Origin: Poriferisodalis sp965205175
GTDB taxonomy: Bacteria; Actinomycetota; Acidimicrobiia; Acidimicrobiales; Poriferisodalaceae
Direction: 5' to 3'
Assembly (NCBI RefSeq): GCF_965205175.1
Contig: NZ_OZ242038.1
Location: 372,001-436,000 of the forward strand
Length of the DNA stretch: 64,000 nucleotides
The translations under genes were made by a program, and so were the position numbers. A model generated the notes under the pieces. The model worked only from the letters and a program-made list of their open reading frames with translations, made no database searches and was not told the DNA's origin. Of the stretch, positions 43,430-51,722 are shown piece after piece (the stretch's first letter is position 1; every line of letters starts with the position of its first letter).

Positions 43430-43742
43430 TCCGGGCGGAGCGTGGGCAGGGGCCTGCGTGCCCGAACAGTTGCGACGCCGATGCCTCCTGCAACGTCTTG
43501 TCCGGGCGGAGCGCGGGCAGGGGCCTGCGTGCCCGAACAGTTGCGACGCCGATGCCTCCTGCAACGTCTTGTCCGGGCGGAGCGCGGGCAGGGGCCTGCG
43601 TGCCCGAACAGTTGCGACGCCGATGCCTCCTGCAACGTCTTGTCCGGGCGGAGCGCGGGCAGGGGCCTCCGTGCTCAAACAGCTGCGACGCATCTGCTGA
43701 ACGCGCGGGGTGCGTGGCAGCACGGCTGCCGGCAGTGTCTCG
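43430..43742. repeat. 71-bp tandem repeat array with a longer terminal copy
   Basis: Units starting TCCGGGCGGAG begin at 43430, 43501 and 43572; copies two and three are identical and copy one differs at one or two bases. A fourth unit begins at 43643, keeps the first 28 bases, then changes to a second 3' part and is 100 bp long. At 71 bp the period is not a multiple of three, so it does not encode a peptide repeat. There are no alternating unique spacers, so it is not CRISPR. Confidence 0.9.
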
Positions 43743-43745
43743 TCC

Positions 43746-43860
43746 GGGTGGAGCGTGGGCAGGGGCCTCCGTGCTCAAACAGCTGCGACGCATCTGCTGA
43801 ACGCGCGGGGTGGGTGGCGTCGCAGAACTGCGCGCGGAGGCCCCTGCCCACACTCCGCCC
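43746..43860. repeat. long inverted repeat: 25-base arms, 65-base loop
   Basis: A fifth copy of the repeat head (43746-43770) is matched by an inverted copy at 43836-43860; 23 of 25 positions pair, and one more can be a G-U pair in RNA on either strand. The core is GTGGGCAGGGGCCTCC. The same inverted copy could also pair with any of the four earlier direct copies. It could act as terminator for the fibronectin-III gene or as a structured element upstream of hemE. Confidence 0.75.
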
Positions 43861-44045
43861 TCACCGGTGAGACCACTCGCCCCGAACAACGGATGTTGCA
43901 CAGTCTCCGCGGCTTGCCTGGTCGCGTTCCGCTCACCTCGCTCAGGTCATTCGCCGCCCGCCAGATGCAGGCTCGCGGTGACCGCACCGACCTGTCGAGC
44001 TTTGGGCTGCAGCTAACGCGCGGGCGGCGCGGCTGACGACTGCGG

Positions 44046-46793
44046 CTATGGGGCTTTGGTCCACCAGAAGACGCGGCGTATCGCGGACCAGCGTTTGCAG
44101 GTCTCCGAATAAGCGACGACGCTTGCCCGCAGCCGGTAGCCGGCGCCTGCTGCGTGACCGGTGAGCGTGACCGTGCGGGAGAGGGTGGGGCCGGCGGACT
44201 CGAAGGTGCCCGCCCCGACGCGTTCGCCGGTGGTCACATTGTGGACTGCGTACGCGTAGCGGACGGTCTTCACCCAGTGCGGCACACCCGGACGGGTGTA
44301 CGCGCAACGCACATCGCGCTGCACATCGGGCACGGCAGCCGGCTTCGTCCAGGTGACCGTCACCCGACCCGGCTTCGCAGTGTCCACTTTCAGTTCCTGC
44401 ACCGGCATCGGGCTCATCAACGGCCGCCTCGGCGGACCGGGCGGCCTGCCTGCTGCGGTCACGGTGAACGTGCGCGTCGCCGGCGGCGAGAAGCTCCAGC
44501 ACACAGCGCTGTACGCCAGCACTTCCGCGGTGTAGCTCACCCCGGGGTCGAGACCGGTCACCAGCCAGCTCGTGGTGCCCGACAGCACCAGCGACTCCGC
44601 CACCACACGCCCCACACCCGACCCGCCGCCACGAGACCGTTCGCGAACCCGCACCAAGAACCCCGACGCCTCACAAGCACCGCCGCCCGGCACCGACCAC
44701 GACACCAGCAGCACACCGCCGCCCGACTCGACGCGCACCCCCGACGGCTGCCACGGCCTCCCAGACACCACCACACCACCAGAACCACCCGAACCGCCAG
44801 AGCCACCACCCCCGCCGCCGCCCGAACCGCCGCCGGAGCCTCCACCCGACGAAGACCGCGGCGCCGCCGTCGTCGTGCTGGTCGTCACAGCAGTCGTCGA
44901 AGTCGTAGTGGTCGGCGATGCCGTCGTCGTAGTCGGCGCCGTAGTGGTCGTAGTGGTTGTCGTAGTCGTGGTGGTGGTTGTGGTCGTGGTGGTCGTAGTA
45001 GTGGAAGTCGTCGTCGTAGTGGTCGTTGTGGTGGCACCGACGTTGAACACCGCCCAGTCCGACACCGGCCCCCAGCCGGACGGATTACGAGCCCGAATCT
45101 GCAACCTCCACCTGCCATCAGTAATCCCCGACACCGGACCGAACGCCAACGACGTCGTCGAACTGCCCGAACTCGGCACATTCCTCCACGTAGAACGCGT
45201 CTCATCCGGATACTCCCACCGATACGCCCACCGATTGATCGTCACGTCATTCGGATTCGTCCACGACGCATCAAACGTGTTCGTACTCCCACGCCGACTG
45301 AACGACAACCCCGACGGCTTCGCAGGCACCCCCGCCGCAGTCGTCGTCGATGTGGTCGTAGTCGTGGTCGTAGTTGTCGTTGTGGCGGCGGCGACGGTGA
45401 ACGTCGCCCAGTCCGACGCAGGCCCCGTGCCGGTCGCGTTCACCGCCCGCACCTGCATCCGCCACACACCCGCAGCCAAACCCCCCGACCGCCTAATCGT
45501 GTGCGACGTCGTCGACGCCCCCGAACCCCCAATCGAATACCAGCCACTGTCGGACCCGCCCGGAGGCCGCCACTGATACTGCCAACCCGTAATCGTCGAA
45601 TCACCCGGATCGCTCCACGTCACCCTCAACCGATTAGAAGTCCCAACCCTCGCCAACCCCACACCCGACGGCTTCGCCGGCACCGGCACCGTCGTCGTCG
45701 TCGTTGTGGTGGTGGTAGTCGTCGTTGTGGTGGTCGGCGCCGTCGTCGTAGTCGTGGAAGTCGTAGTCGTCGGTGTCGTCGTAGTCGTAGTCGTGGTCGT
45801 CGTAGTCGTAGTGGTGGTCGTCGTAGTCGTAGTGGTGGTCGTCGTAGTCGTGGCCGGCGCGTTGTCGCCGTCGTCGTCGGTGATCAACAGCCGCGCCCAG
45901 CCATTCAATTGGAACGGGGGGCTGCCGGTCAAGATTCTGATCACTAGGTACTCGGTCGCGGACTCCTGCGTCGCGTCACCCCGCACGCTGAACGTCAACG
46001 AACCCTGCGTCTGCCCTTCGTCGATCGTGATCGTGCGACCGTTCGGCCAACAAATGTCAGCCGCAGCAGGATTCGGCGCCGAACACGACGTCGCCTTCGT
46101 GTAATTCGAGTTCCACGTCGCCGCCGCCGTCGCCGATCCCGACGCGTTCTCCAAGGCCATCGTCCTGCCTCCCGACGGCGCCGCAGCAGGCAACGTCACC
46201 GACAACGTCACGTCCGCCGTCACACCCGCATTGCCCTCGCCCGTCCGCCCCGGGCTCACACTCATCGCGATCAACGTATTCGGAAAAATCATCGGCTGCA
46301 CCGCGATCACCGCAGAAGCCGCGCCGTTGCCAGTCGCGTTCACCGCCCGAATCTTGATGAAGTGCTGCTCCGTGCTCGACACCGACACAGTCAACGAAGT
46401 GGTCGACGCACCCGAACCCGACAACGCCAGCCAATCCGACGACGACACCACCGGACTCCGAGCAGTGCCGAGCACGTACTCATACCGAATAATCGACGCA
46501 TCCCCCGGATCATGCCAATACAGCCCCACCGCACCATCACCACCGAACGGCACCAACCCCACCGGCGCCACAGGCACCGAACTCTGGCCACCCACACCCG
46601 TAGGAACCACCACCACCGACCCCACCAACAGCACTACCCCAACCAACCCCCAGCCCCAACCACGCCAACCGCACCGCCGCCCATCAGCCACGCACCGACC
46701 CCCCCCCCCCCCCCGAGGACGGCATCCCAAACGCGCAACAAAACCGCTGTCAAACATCAACACCACTCTCGACGCATCGCCATTGTCCCGCAC
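44046..46793 (-). CDS. secreted multidomain fibronectin type III / Calx-beta-like protein with Thr-rich linkers
   Basis: The 915-residue product has a hydrophobic export helix (about 45-65) before GVGGQS. A fibronectin-III-like domain (about 70-165), a Calx-beta-like domain (about 185-310, with TITIDEGQTQGSLTFSV), and then poly-Thr linkers separating two more FnIII-like domains (about 375-470 and 490-590) follow. A Ser/Gly-rich hinge and two C-terminal FnIII-like domains complete it. FnIII units share GASTTS and VRAVNATGxGPAS wording. This fits a cell-surface or secreted binding protein; Thr linkers are often O-mannosylated in actinobacteria. Codons 27-32 lie in a run of 16 G. Start GTG 46793 is uncertain; ATG 46757 is an alternative and is also upstream of the run. 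Confidence 0.75.
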   Translation of the reverse strand: MRDNGDASRVVLMFDSGFVARLGCRPRGGGGGRCVADGRRCGWRGWGWGLVGVVLLVGSVVVVPTGVGGQSSVPVAPVGLVPFGGDGAVGLYWHDPGDASIIRYEYVLGTARSPVVSSSDWLALSGSGASTTSLTVSVSSTEQHFIKIRAVNATGNGAASAVIAVQPMIFPNTLIAMSVSPGRTGEGNAGVTADVTLSVTLPAAAPSGGRTMALENASGSATAAATWNSNYTKATSCSAPNPAAADICWPNGRTITIDEGQTQGSLTFSVRGDATQESATEYLVIRILTGSPPFQLNGWARLLITDDDGDNAPATTTTTTTTTTTTTTTTTTTTTTTTTTPTTTTSTTTTTAPTTTTTTTTTTTTTTTVPVPAKPSGVGLARVGTSNRLRVTWSDPGDSTITGWQYQWRPPGGSDSGWYSIGGSGASTTSHTIRRSGGLAAGVWRMQVRAVNATGTGPASDWATFTVAAATTTTTTTTTTTSTTTAAGVPAKPSGLSFSRRGSTNTFDASWTNPNDVTINRWAYRWEYPDETRSTWRNVPSSGSSTTSLAFGPVSGITDGRWRLQIRARNPSGWGPVSDWAVFNVGATTTTTTTTTSTTTTTTTTTTTTTTTTTTTTTAPTTTTASPTTTTSTTAVTTSTTTAAPRSSSGGGSGGGSGGGGGGGSGGSGGSGGVVVSGRPWQPSGVRVESGGGVLLVSWSVPGGGACEASGFLVRVRERSRGGGSGVGRVVAESLVLSGTTSWLVTGLDPGVSYTAEVLAYSAVCWSFSPPATRTFTVTAAGRPPGPPRRPLMSPMPVQELKVDTAKPGRVTVTWTKPAAVPDVQRDVRCAYTRPGVPHWVKTVRYAYAVHNVTTGERVGAGTFESAGPTLSRTVTLTGHAAGAGYRLRASVVAYSETCKRWSAIRRVFWWTKAP
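44862..45036. repeat. low-complexity DNA encoding the third Thr-rich linker
   Basis: Nearly uninterrupted GTN triplets on the plus strand (ACN on the coding strand) encode a run of Thr with single Ser, Ala, Val or Pro, followed by a Ser/Gly-rich hinge. The triplet pattern is prone to in-frame slippage. Confidence 0.75.
45693..45860. repeat. low-complexity DNA encoding the first Thr-rich linker, with 21-bp tandem units
   Basis: About 55 codons of almost pure Thr (with a few Pro, Ser and Ala). The right part has units of GTCGTCGTAGTCGTAGTGGTG repeated about two and a half times. Length is a multiple of three, so copy-number changes would alter linker length without breaking the frame. Confidence 0.8.
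46699..46714. repeat. 16-base C (coding strand G) homopolymer inside the 5' part of the fibronectin-III gene
   Basis: Sixteen uninterrupted C on the plus strand encode five Gly in a row at about residues 28-32, before the export signal. Change by one or two bases would shift the frame near the start and stop the protein from being made. Such tracts are classical slipped-strand sites. Confidence 0.85.
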
Positions 46794-47137
46794 ACGTAGG
46801 CGGCGAACCCTCGTAGGCTACTCCGTGCAAGCACACGCCGCCAACCCGAGCACCAGTCACGCCGCGCCATGTATAGCACCCGCCGCCCCGCGTGTCCACA
46901 ATGAACCAGCTTGACAGCAGCATCAGCCGCGCCAAGCCCGCAGCAGCCGTCAACTGCCTCACGCGAACTAGCCGCTAGCCTCGCCTGACCCACGCGACTG
47001 CATCGCCGGCATGCCTTGCCGACACACGTCCGAGAAGGCCATCCCGAGATGTCGCAGGCGGGCGGAGGCAGCGTCGGGCGAAGAGCGTGAAGGCCCAACG
47101 CAGTGTTGGGTGGGGTCAGCGATGGAGAGATGCAGCG
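46794..47137. other. 344-base divergent intergenic region
   Basis: This region lies between the fibronectin-III gene (minus) and the glycosyltransferase gene (plus). TAGCCT on the minus strand at 46815-46820 may be a -10 box for the former. Otherwise I see no RNA gene, repeat or clear promoter for the plus-strand cluster. Confidence 0.4.
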
Positions 47138-48487
47138 ATGGCTACCGGCACCGGACCAGCAGGCACGCGGTCCGCTCACGGATCGGCTGACAGCGAGGCA
47201 CCGCTGCGTGTCGCTCTGCTGACCTACCGCGGCCATCCGTGGGTCGGCGGCCAGGGCATCTACGTCCGCCACCTCGCTCGGGAGCTGACTGCGCTGGGCC
47301 ACAGCGTCGAAGTGTTCAGCGGGCCGCCCTACCCGCACCTCGACGGCGACGTCAGGCTGACCCGGCTGCCCAGCTTGGACCTGTACCGCATGCCCGACCC
47401 GTTCCGCGTGCCCAAGCTTGCCGAGTTTCGCTCGGTCGTCGACGTAGCGGAGTACGCCATCACCGCCACGGCGTCATTCGCCGAGCCGCTGACGTTCAGC
47501 CTGCGAGCGTTCGGGGCACTGCGCCGACGGCTCGACGCGTTCGACCTGGTACACGACAACCAGTGCCTCGGCTACGGCATCGACTGGCTGCGGCGCTGCG
47601 GCATGCCCACGCTGGGCACCATCCACCACCCCATCACCGTGGACCGGCGCCTCGAAATCGCCCACGCGCCCACGAGACGCAAGCGGCTCGCGATGCGCCG
47701 TTTCTACGCGTTCACCCGCATGCAGGGCCGGGTGGCTCGACGGCTGGACCGCATCGTGACCGTGTCGACCAGCAGCTTCGACGACATCGTGGCCGACATG
47801 GGGGTGGATCCGGCGCGGCTGGCGGTGGTCACCGTCGGTGTCGATCCCGAGCAGTTCCGGCCCCTCGACAGCGTGACGCCCGTGCCCGGGCGACTCATGA
47901 CCACCGCCAGCGCGGACGTCGCCATGAAAGGACTCGCCTACCTGCTCGAAGCGTTGGCGAAGCTGCGCACCGAGAACCCAGCGCTGCATCTCGTCGTGAT
48001 CGGTCGACCCAAGGACGACTCGGCAGCGAGCAGGCTCATTGAGCAGCTGGATCTAGGCGGCAGCGTGGAGTTCGTGAGCGGCGTGCCCGACGAGCGCATC
48101 ATCGAGCTCTACAACCAAGCCCAGCTGGCCGTGGTGCCGTCGCTGTACGAGGGCTTCTCGCTGCCTGCGGTCGAGGCCATGTCGTGCGGTGTGCCGTTGG
48201 TCACCACCACCGGCGGCGCCTTGCCCGAAGTCACCGGCACCGACGGCGAGACTTGCTTGCAGGTGCCGCCCGGCGACGCGGAAGCGCTCGCTGCGCGCAT
48301 CGGCTGGGCGCTGGCTCAGCCTGACCTGCGCGCCACCGTCGGGGCTGCCGGCCGGGCACGGGTGCGCTCGAAGTACTCGTGGTCGGCGACAGCCGCCAAG
48401 ACCGTTGAGCAGTACCGCGCGCTGCTCGCAGACGCCTCGCTGCGGCAACGGCGCGTCCTCGGTCGCTGGGCGTCGGCTGCCCGCTGA
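47138..48487 (+). CDS. family 4 glycosyltransferase
   Basis: The 449-residue enzyme has a GT-B fold. The N-terminal glycine loop VALLTYRGHPWVGGQGIYVR binds acceptor or donor phosphate. The C-terminal half has VIGRPKDD and EGFSLPAVEAMSCGVPLVTT, the GT4 nucleotide-sugar site, in which the EX7E motif reads EGFSLPAVE. It would transfer a sugar from an activated donor to a lipid or polysaccharide acceptor. ATG 47138 is chosen over a frame 17 codons longer; GGAGAG lies upstream. Its stop overlaps the next start (TGATG), so the methyltransferase is coupled. Confidence 0.9.
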   Translation: MATGTGPAGTRSAHGSADSEAPLRVALLTYRGHPWVGGQGIYVRHLARELTALGHSVEVFSGPPYPHLDGDVRLTRLPSLDLYRMPDPFRVPKLAEFRSVVDVAEYAITATASFAEPLTFSLRAFGALRRRLDAFDLVHDNQCLGYGIDWLRRCGMPTLGTIHHPITVDRRLEIAHAPTRRKRLAMRRFYAFTRMQGRVARRLDRIVTVSTSSFDDIVADMGVDPARLAVVTVGVDPEQFRPLDSVTPVPGRLMTTASADVAMKGLAYLLEALAKLRTENPALHLVVIGRPKDDSAASRLIEQLDLGGSVEFVSGVPDERIIELYNQAQLAVVPSLYEGFSLPAVEAMSCGVPLVTTTGGALPEVTGTDGETCLQVPPGDAEALAARIGWALAQPDLRATVGAAGRARVRSKYSWSATAAKTVEQYRALLADASLRQRRVLGRWASAAR

Positions 48488-49386
48488 TGCTGACGGTCGA
48501 CTACGAGCGCCTCGGCGCCGTGCGCGGCGACCGAGTGCTGGACTTGGGCTGCGGCGCCGGCCGTCACGCCTTCGAGAGCGCCAGACGCGGCTGCATGACG
48601 GTGGCCTCGGACCGTGATCGGGACGAGGTGCGCGTGGTCGACGAGATGTTGGCGGCCATGCACAGCGCCGGCGAACTCAGTGCCGCCGAGCCCGATGCCG
48701 CCGAACTCAGTGCCGGAGGGATCGATGCGGCGCCGGGTCAGCTTGCAAGCCGGCGTCTCAGCTATGCGGTCGTGGCCGATGCCACAGCGCTGCCCTACCC
48801 AGACGCCAGCTTCGACCGGATCATCGCCGCGGAAATCCTCGAGCACATCGTCGATGACGAACTGGCCATCGCCGAGCTGGCACGGGTGCTTCGCCCCGGC
48901 GGCACGATTGCGATCACCGTACCGGCACCTGTTTCCGAACGGGTCTGCTGGGCGCTCTCCAGCGACTACCACGCGCCAGCCGTGCCGGGCGGACACGTGC
49001 GCATCTACGGCGCCGACGAGCTGCGGGCGAAGCTGGCGAGCGCGGGCCTGCAGGTCGCCGACAGCCACGGCGCGCACGGACTGCACACCCCGTACTGGTG
49101 GCTGCGGTGTCTTGCCGGTCCCCAGAATGACGAGAACCCGTGGGTTCGGTCCTACCACCGGCTGCTGGTGTGGGACATGACCGCGGCTCCCGCACTGACG
49201 CGCACACTGGATCGCCTGCTCAGCGTCGTGTTGCCCAAGTCGAGTGTCCTCTACGCCTGCAAGCAGATGGCGCCGAGCGTCACGGCCGGTGCCCCACCGG
49301 TCGGCGCGGCCTGCGTCGCAGCTGGGACTGACACAACTCCGTCCACGACCGTTCGCCAACCAGACCGCAGCGCACATGACCGCTGA
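48487..49386 (+). CDS. class I SAM-dependent methyltransferase
   Basis: The 299-residue product has the SAM-binding motif VLDLGCGAGRHAFESARRG (about 18-36), an acidic residue in VASDRDRDEV, and ATALPYPDASFDRIIAAEIL as motif II/III. A Glu/Pro/Ala-rich insert (about 58-85) interrupts the core. It methylates an unknown small or lipid-linked substrate; the neighbours suggest a glycan or isoprenoid-linked one (inference). The last 50 residues are Ala/Thr-rich. It overlaps the next gene by 11 bases. Confidence 0.88.
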   Translation: MLTVDYERLGAVRGDRVLDLGCGAGRHAFESARRGCMTVASDRDRDEVRVVDEMLAAMHSAGELSAAEPDAAELSAGGIDAAPGQLASRRLSYAVVADATALPYPDASFDRIIAAEILEHIVDDELAIAELARVLRPGGTIAITVPAPVSERVCWALSSDYHAPAVPGGHVRIYGADELRAKLASAGLQVADSHGAHGLHTPYWWLRCLAGPQNDENPWVRSYHRLLVWDMTAAPALTRTLDRLLSVVLPKSSVLYACKQMAPSVTAGAPPVGAACVAAGTDTTPSTTVRQPDRSAHDR

Positions 49387-50476
49387 GCGCGCCGCTTCAG
49401 AGGCCCCGACGGTTGCCGCCGACCGACGCGGCCGCGACCATGTCGCTGGGCGCGCGGGGTGGGCCGAGCGCACTGGTCCGATGCTCACCCACGACCAAGT
49501 CTCAGCGACCGCAGATGCCATCGAAGCCTGTCAACAGCCCGACGGGCTCATCTTGTGGATGGACGGCGGACACGCGGATCCCTGGAATCACGTCGAGTCG
49601 GCTATGGCGCTGGCCTCCGCGGGCCGCGAGGCCGCTGCCGAGCGGGCATACGACTGGCTCGCCGCCCACCAACACCCGGCGGGCAGCTGGCACAACTACT
49701 ACACCGCGCACGACGTCAAGGACGCCAAGATCGACACGAACTGCTGCGCATACGTTGCGGCAGGCGTCTGGCACCACTGGCTGGTCAGCGGCGACCGAGG
49801 CTTCGTCGAATCGATGTGGCCGACAGTGGCGCGTGCGCTGGACTTCGTCGTGAGCCTGCGCACCGCCAGCGGCCACATCCCGTGGGCGGTCCATGTGGAC
49901 GGCACACCGTGGTCCTACGCGCTGCTGACCGCCTCGTCGTCGATCTGCCATGCCCTGCGATGCGGTTCGGCACTCGCAGACCTGCTCGGTCATGAGCGCC
50001 GCACGTGGGCTCGCACGCTGGCCCGCACACAGCACCAGATCCGCCGACGACCGGACGGCTTCGAGCCCAAGGCGCGCTGGGCCATGGACTGGTACTACCC
50101 GGTGCTGTGCGGCGTGCTCGACGGCGGCCAAGCCCGCAGTCGCCTCGCCGCAGGAGCGCCGAAGTTCCTGCTGGGCGCCCACGGCGTGCGATGCGTGGCC
50201 GACCAACCATGGGTGACAGCCGCCGAGACCAGCGAATGCGCGCTCGCCTACTTGCGCATCGGCGAAACGACCACAGCCCGCCGGCTCTTCGAGGCCACTT
50301 CAGCGCTGCGCGCCCCCGACGGCAGCTACTTCACCGGCTGGGTAGTGCCGCAGGACAAGACGTTCCCGCCTGCGGAGCGGTCCACGTACTCGGCTGCTGC
50401 TGTGCTGCTCGCTGCCGATGCGCTCGACCGACGCTCGCCGGCTGCCGACGCGCTCGTCACCGCACCGGCCCGCTGA
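49376..50476 (+). CDS. alpha/alpha-toroid protein, prenyltransferase/glycosidase-like
   Basis: The 366-residue product contains repeated helix pairs: QQPDGLILWMDGGHADPWNH, LASAGREAAAERAYDWLAAHQ, DTNCCAYVAAGVWHHWLVSG and APDGSYFTGWVVPQDKTFPP. This is the pattern of (alpha/alpha)6 toroids, which include terpenoid cyclases, prenyltransferase subunits and several glycosidases. Database annotators often call relatives prenyltransferase, but no catalytic motif proves that. The ATG at 49376 overlaps the methyltransferase end. The 3' end overlaps the 3' end of the opposite methyltransferase gene by 20 bases. Confidence 0.72.
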   Translation: MTAERAASEAPTVAADRRGRDHVAGRAGWAERTGPMLTHDQVSATADAIEACQQPDGLILWMDGGHADPWNHVESAMALASAGREAAAERAYDWLAAHQHPAGSWHNYYTAHDVKDAKIDTNCCAYVAAGVWHHWLVSGDRGFVESMWPTVARALDFVVSLRTASGHIPWAVHVDGTPWSYALLTASSSICHALRCGSALADLLGHERRTWARTLARTQHQIRRRPDGFEPKARWAMDWYYPVLCGVLDGGQARSRLAAGAPKFLLGAHGVRCVADQPWVTAAETSECALAYLRIGETTTARRLFEATSALRAPDGSYFTGWVVPQDKTFPPAERSTYSAAAVLLAADALDRRSPAADALVTAPAR

Positions 50477-51092
50477 CCGTCTCCCGCTTCTGGAGGACGC
50501 GCAGGCTGCCCACCGCTGCGTGCTCGAGGTAGCCATCGTCTCGGGCTCGTAGCCAGATCTCATAGGGCGGCCGGCCGCCGTGGGCCGGGTCGGGGAACAC
50601 GTCGTGTATGGCGAGCAGTCCTCCGGGCATGACTCTGGGCGACCAAGCCTCGTAGTCGGCGTGGGCTGGTGCCGGCCCGTGACCGCCGTCGATGAACACC
50701 AGCGCGGCATCCGACCAGTGCGCTGCGATCGTGACCGAGTCGCCCACCACGGCCACGACGACATCCTCAAGGCCTGCACGTTCGAGGGTCCGGCGAAGCT
50801 GCGGCAGTGAATCGAAACGGCCGGTGCGAGGATCGACGAGGTCCGGGTCGTGGTGCTCCCATCCGGCCTGCATCTCCTCCGAACCGCGGTGGTGGTCGAC
50901 GGTGAACAGCACGCCTCCCGCCTCTGCGGCCGCGGCACCCAGGTACACCGCCGACTTGCCGCAGTAGGCGCCGATCTCCACGAGCGGACCGCGTGACGCC
51001 ACGGCGCGGGCCGCGCGGTACAGCGCCAAGCCCTCATGGTGGGGCATGAAGCCCTTCACCTGCTGGGCCAACGACGCCAGCTCGGGCGTCAA
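50457..51092 (-). CDS. SAM-dependent methyltransferase, Methyltransf_24 type
   Basis: The 211-residue product shows VEIGAYCGKSAVYLGAAAAE as the SAM-binding glycine motif, TVDHHRGSEE after strand 2 and the metal-associated DAALVFIDGGHGPAPAHADY. This matches small O-methyltransferases of the CmcI/Methyltransf_24 group. The start is TTG 51092, with no clear ribosome site. It faces the GT4-methyltransferase-toroid operon tail to tail, and similar sets of genes are found together in other actinobacteria, so a shared pathway for a modified envelope glycolipid is plausible (inference). Confidence 0.85.
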   Translation of the reverse strand: MTPELASLAQQVKGFMPHHEGLALYRAARAVASRGPLVEIGAYCGKSAVYLGAAAAEAGGVLFTVDHHRGSEEMQAGWEHHDPDLVDPRTGRFDSLPQLRRTLERAGLEDVVVAVVGDSVTIAAHWSDAALVFIDGGHGPAPAHADYEAWSPRVMPGGLLAIHDVFPDPAHGGRPPYEIWLRARDDGYLEHAAVGSLRVLQKRETVSGPVR

Positions 51093-51114
51093 TGCCGCAG
51101 TCTCACGTCTGGGG

Positions 51115-51167
51115 CCTCACCGCTGGGCGGGCGCAGGTCTGGGCGGCCTCACCGCTGGGCGGGCGCA
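51115..51167. repeat. two 21-bp direct repeats, 32 bp apart
   Basis: CCTCACCGCTGGGCGGGCGC begins at 51115 and 51147 in the gap between the methyltransferase and gtrA-like genes, with a further GGGCGGGCGCACGTCT-like partial copy to 51186. It lies in the upstream region of the minus-strand methyltransferase gene. Confidence 0.7.
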
Positions 51168-51209
51168 CGTCTGGACGGGCGCACGTCTTGCGCCTCATGG
51201 TCGTTGCGA

Positions 51210-51644
51210 TCATCGTTGCGGGACGTCAGAGGTCACCGGCGAGGGCGGGCGGGCGAACAACACTCGTTCGAGCAGCACGAACTTGCCGATCCACAGCAAG
51301 CCGAATCCCGTCAGATTGGCGGCCGACACCGCCGCAGCAGACTCCCACCACGCCTCGACGGCTGCAACCAGCACAGATGAGACGCCCAGCCCGGCGAGGC
51401 TGTAGGTCCAAAACGGCAGGATCTCGCGGGACAGCGAGTGCCGGTCGGTGCGCGACCACACCCAGCGGCGGTTGGCCCAGTAGGCCGGGCCGGCAGCGAC
51501 ACACACGGCGACGGCATTGGCGACGAGTGCGGGCCATGCCAGCACTGCGTACGCCACCAGCAGCACCGCCTGGGTCACGGCAACGGTGCCGGCCGACACG
51601 GCGCTGAAGCCGAGCAATCTGCTCAGCAGCCCCCACCTCCTCAC
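51210..51644 (-). CDS. GtrA-family membrane protein
   Basis: The 144-residue product has four hydrophobic helices and FSAVSAGTVAVTQAVLL in the first, NAVAVCVAAGPAYWANRRWVW in the second loop (the NRxWVW motif of GtrA) and FGLLWIGKFVLLERVL at the end. GtrA-like proteins are thought to flip or present lipid-linked sugars for wall polysaccharides or O-antigen modification. Its place next to a glycosyltransferase cluster supports an envelope-glycan role. Confidence 0.88.
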   Translation of the reverse strand: MRRWGLLSRLLGFSAVSAGTVAVTQAVLLVAYAVLAWPALVANAVAVCVAAGPAYWANRRWVWSRTDRHSLSREILPFWTYSLAGLGVSSVLVAAVEAWWESAAAVSAANLTGFGLLWIGKFVLLERVLFARPPSPVTSDVPQR

Positions 51645-51722
51645 CAGCTCACTGTGCTTTGCTCATCGGCGCATCGCTGATCGGGACTCGGCTCATGGGG
51701 TTCCGGTTTCTGGGCGCGCGGT

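Larger units (their letters stand above)
43352..44045. other. 694-base intergenic region dominated by repeats
   Basis: This region lies upstream of hemE and downstream of the fibronectin-III gene, both on the minus strand. It contains a 71-bp tandem repeat array, two longer related copies and a long inverted repeat (separate entries). The rest (43861-44045) shows no gene or RNA that I recognise. Open frames across it in all phases are shaped by the repeats. Confidence 0.6.

Noticed and set aside
43352..43723. 124-codon N-terminal extension of hemE
   Set aside because: The extra residues are a translation of the 71-bp repeats; HemE proteins start near ATG 43351.
43430..43742. CRISPR array
   Set aside because: The units are contiguous 71-bp copies without unique spacers, and no cas genes are present.
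44572..46104. plus-strand open frames with long Val runs
   Set aside because: They are the antisense reading of the Thr-rich linkers (ACN read as GTN).
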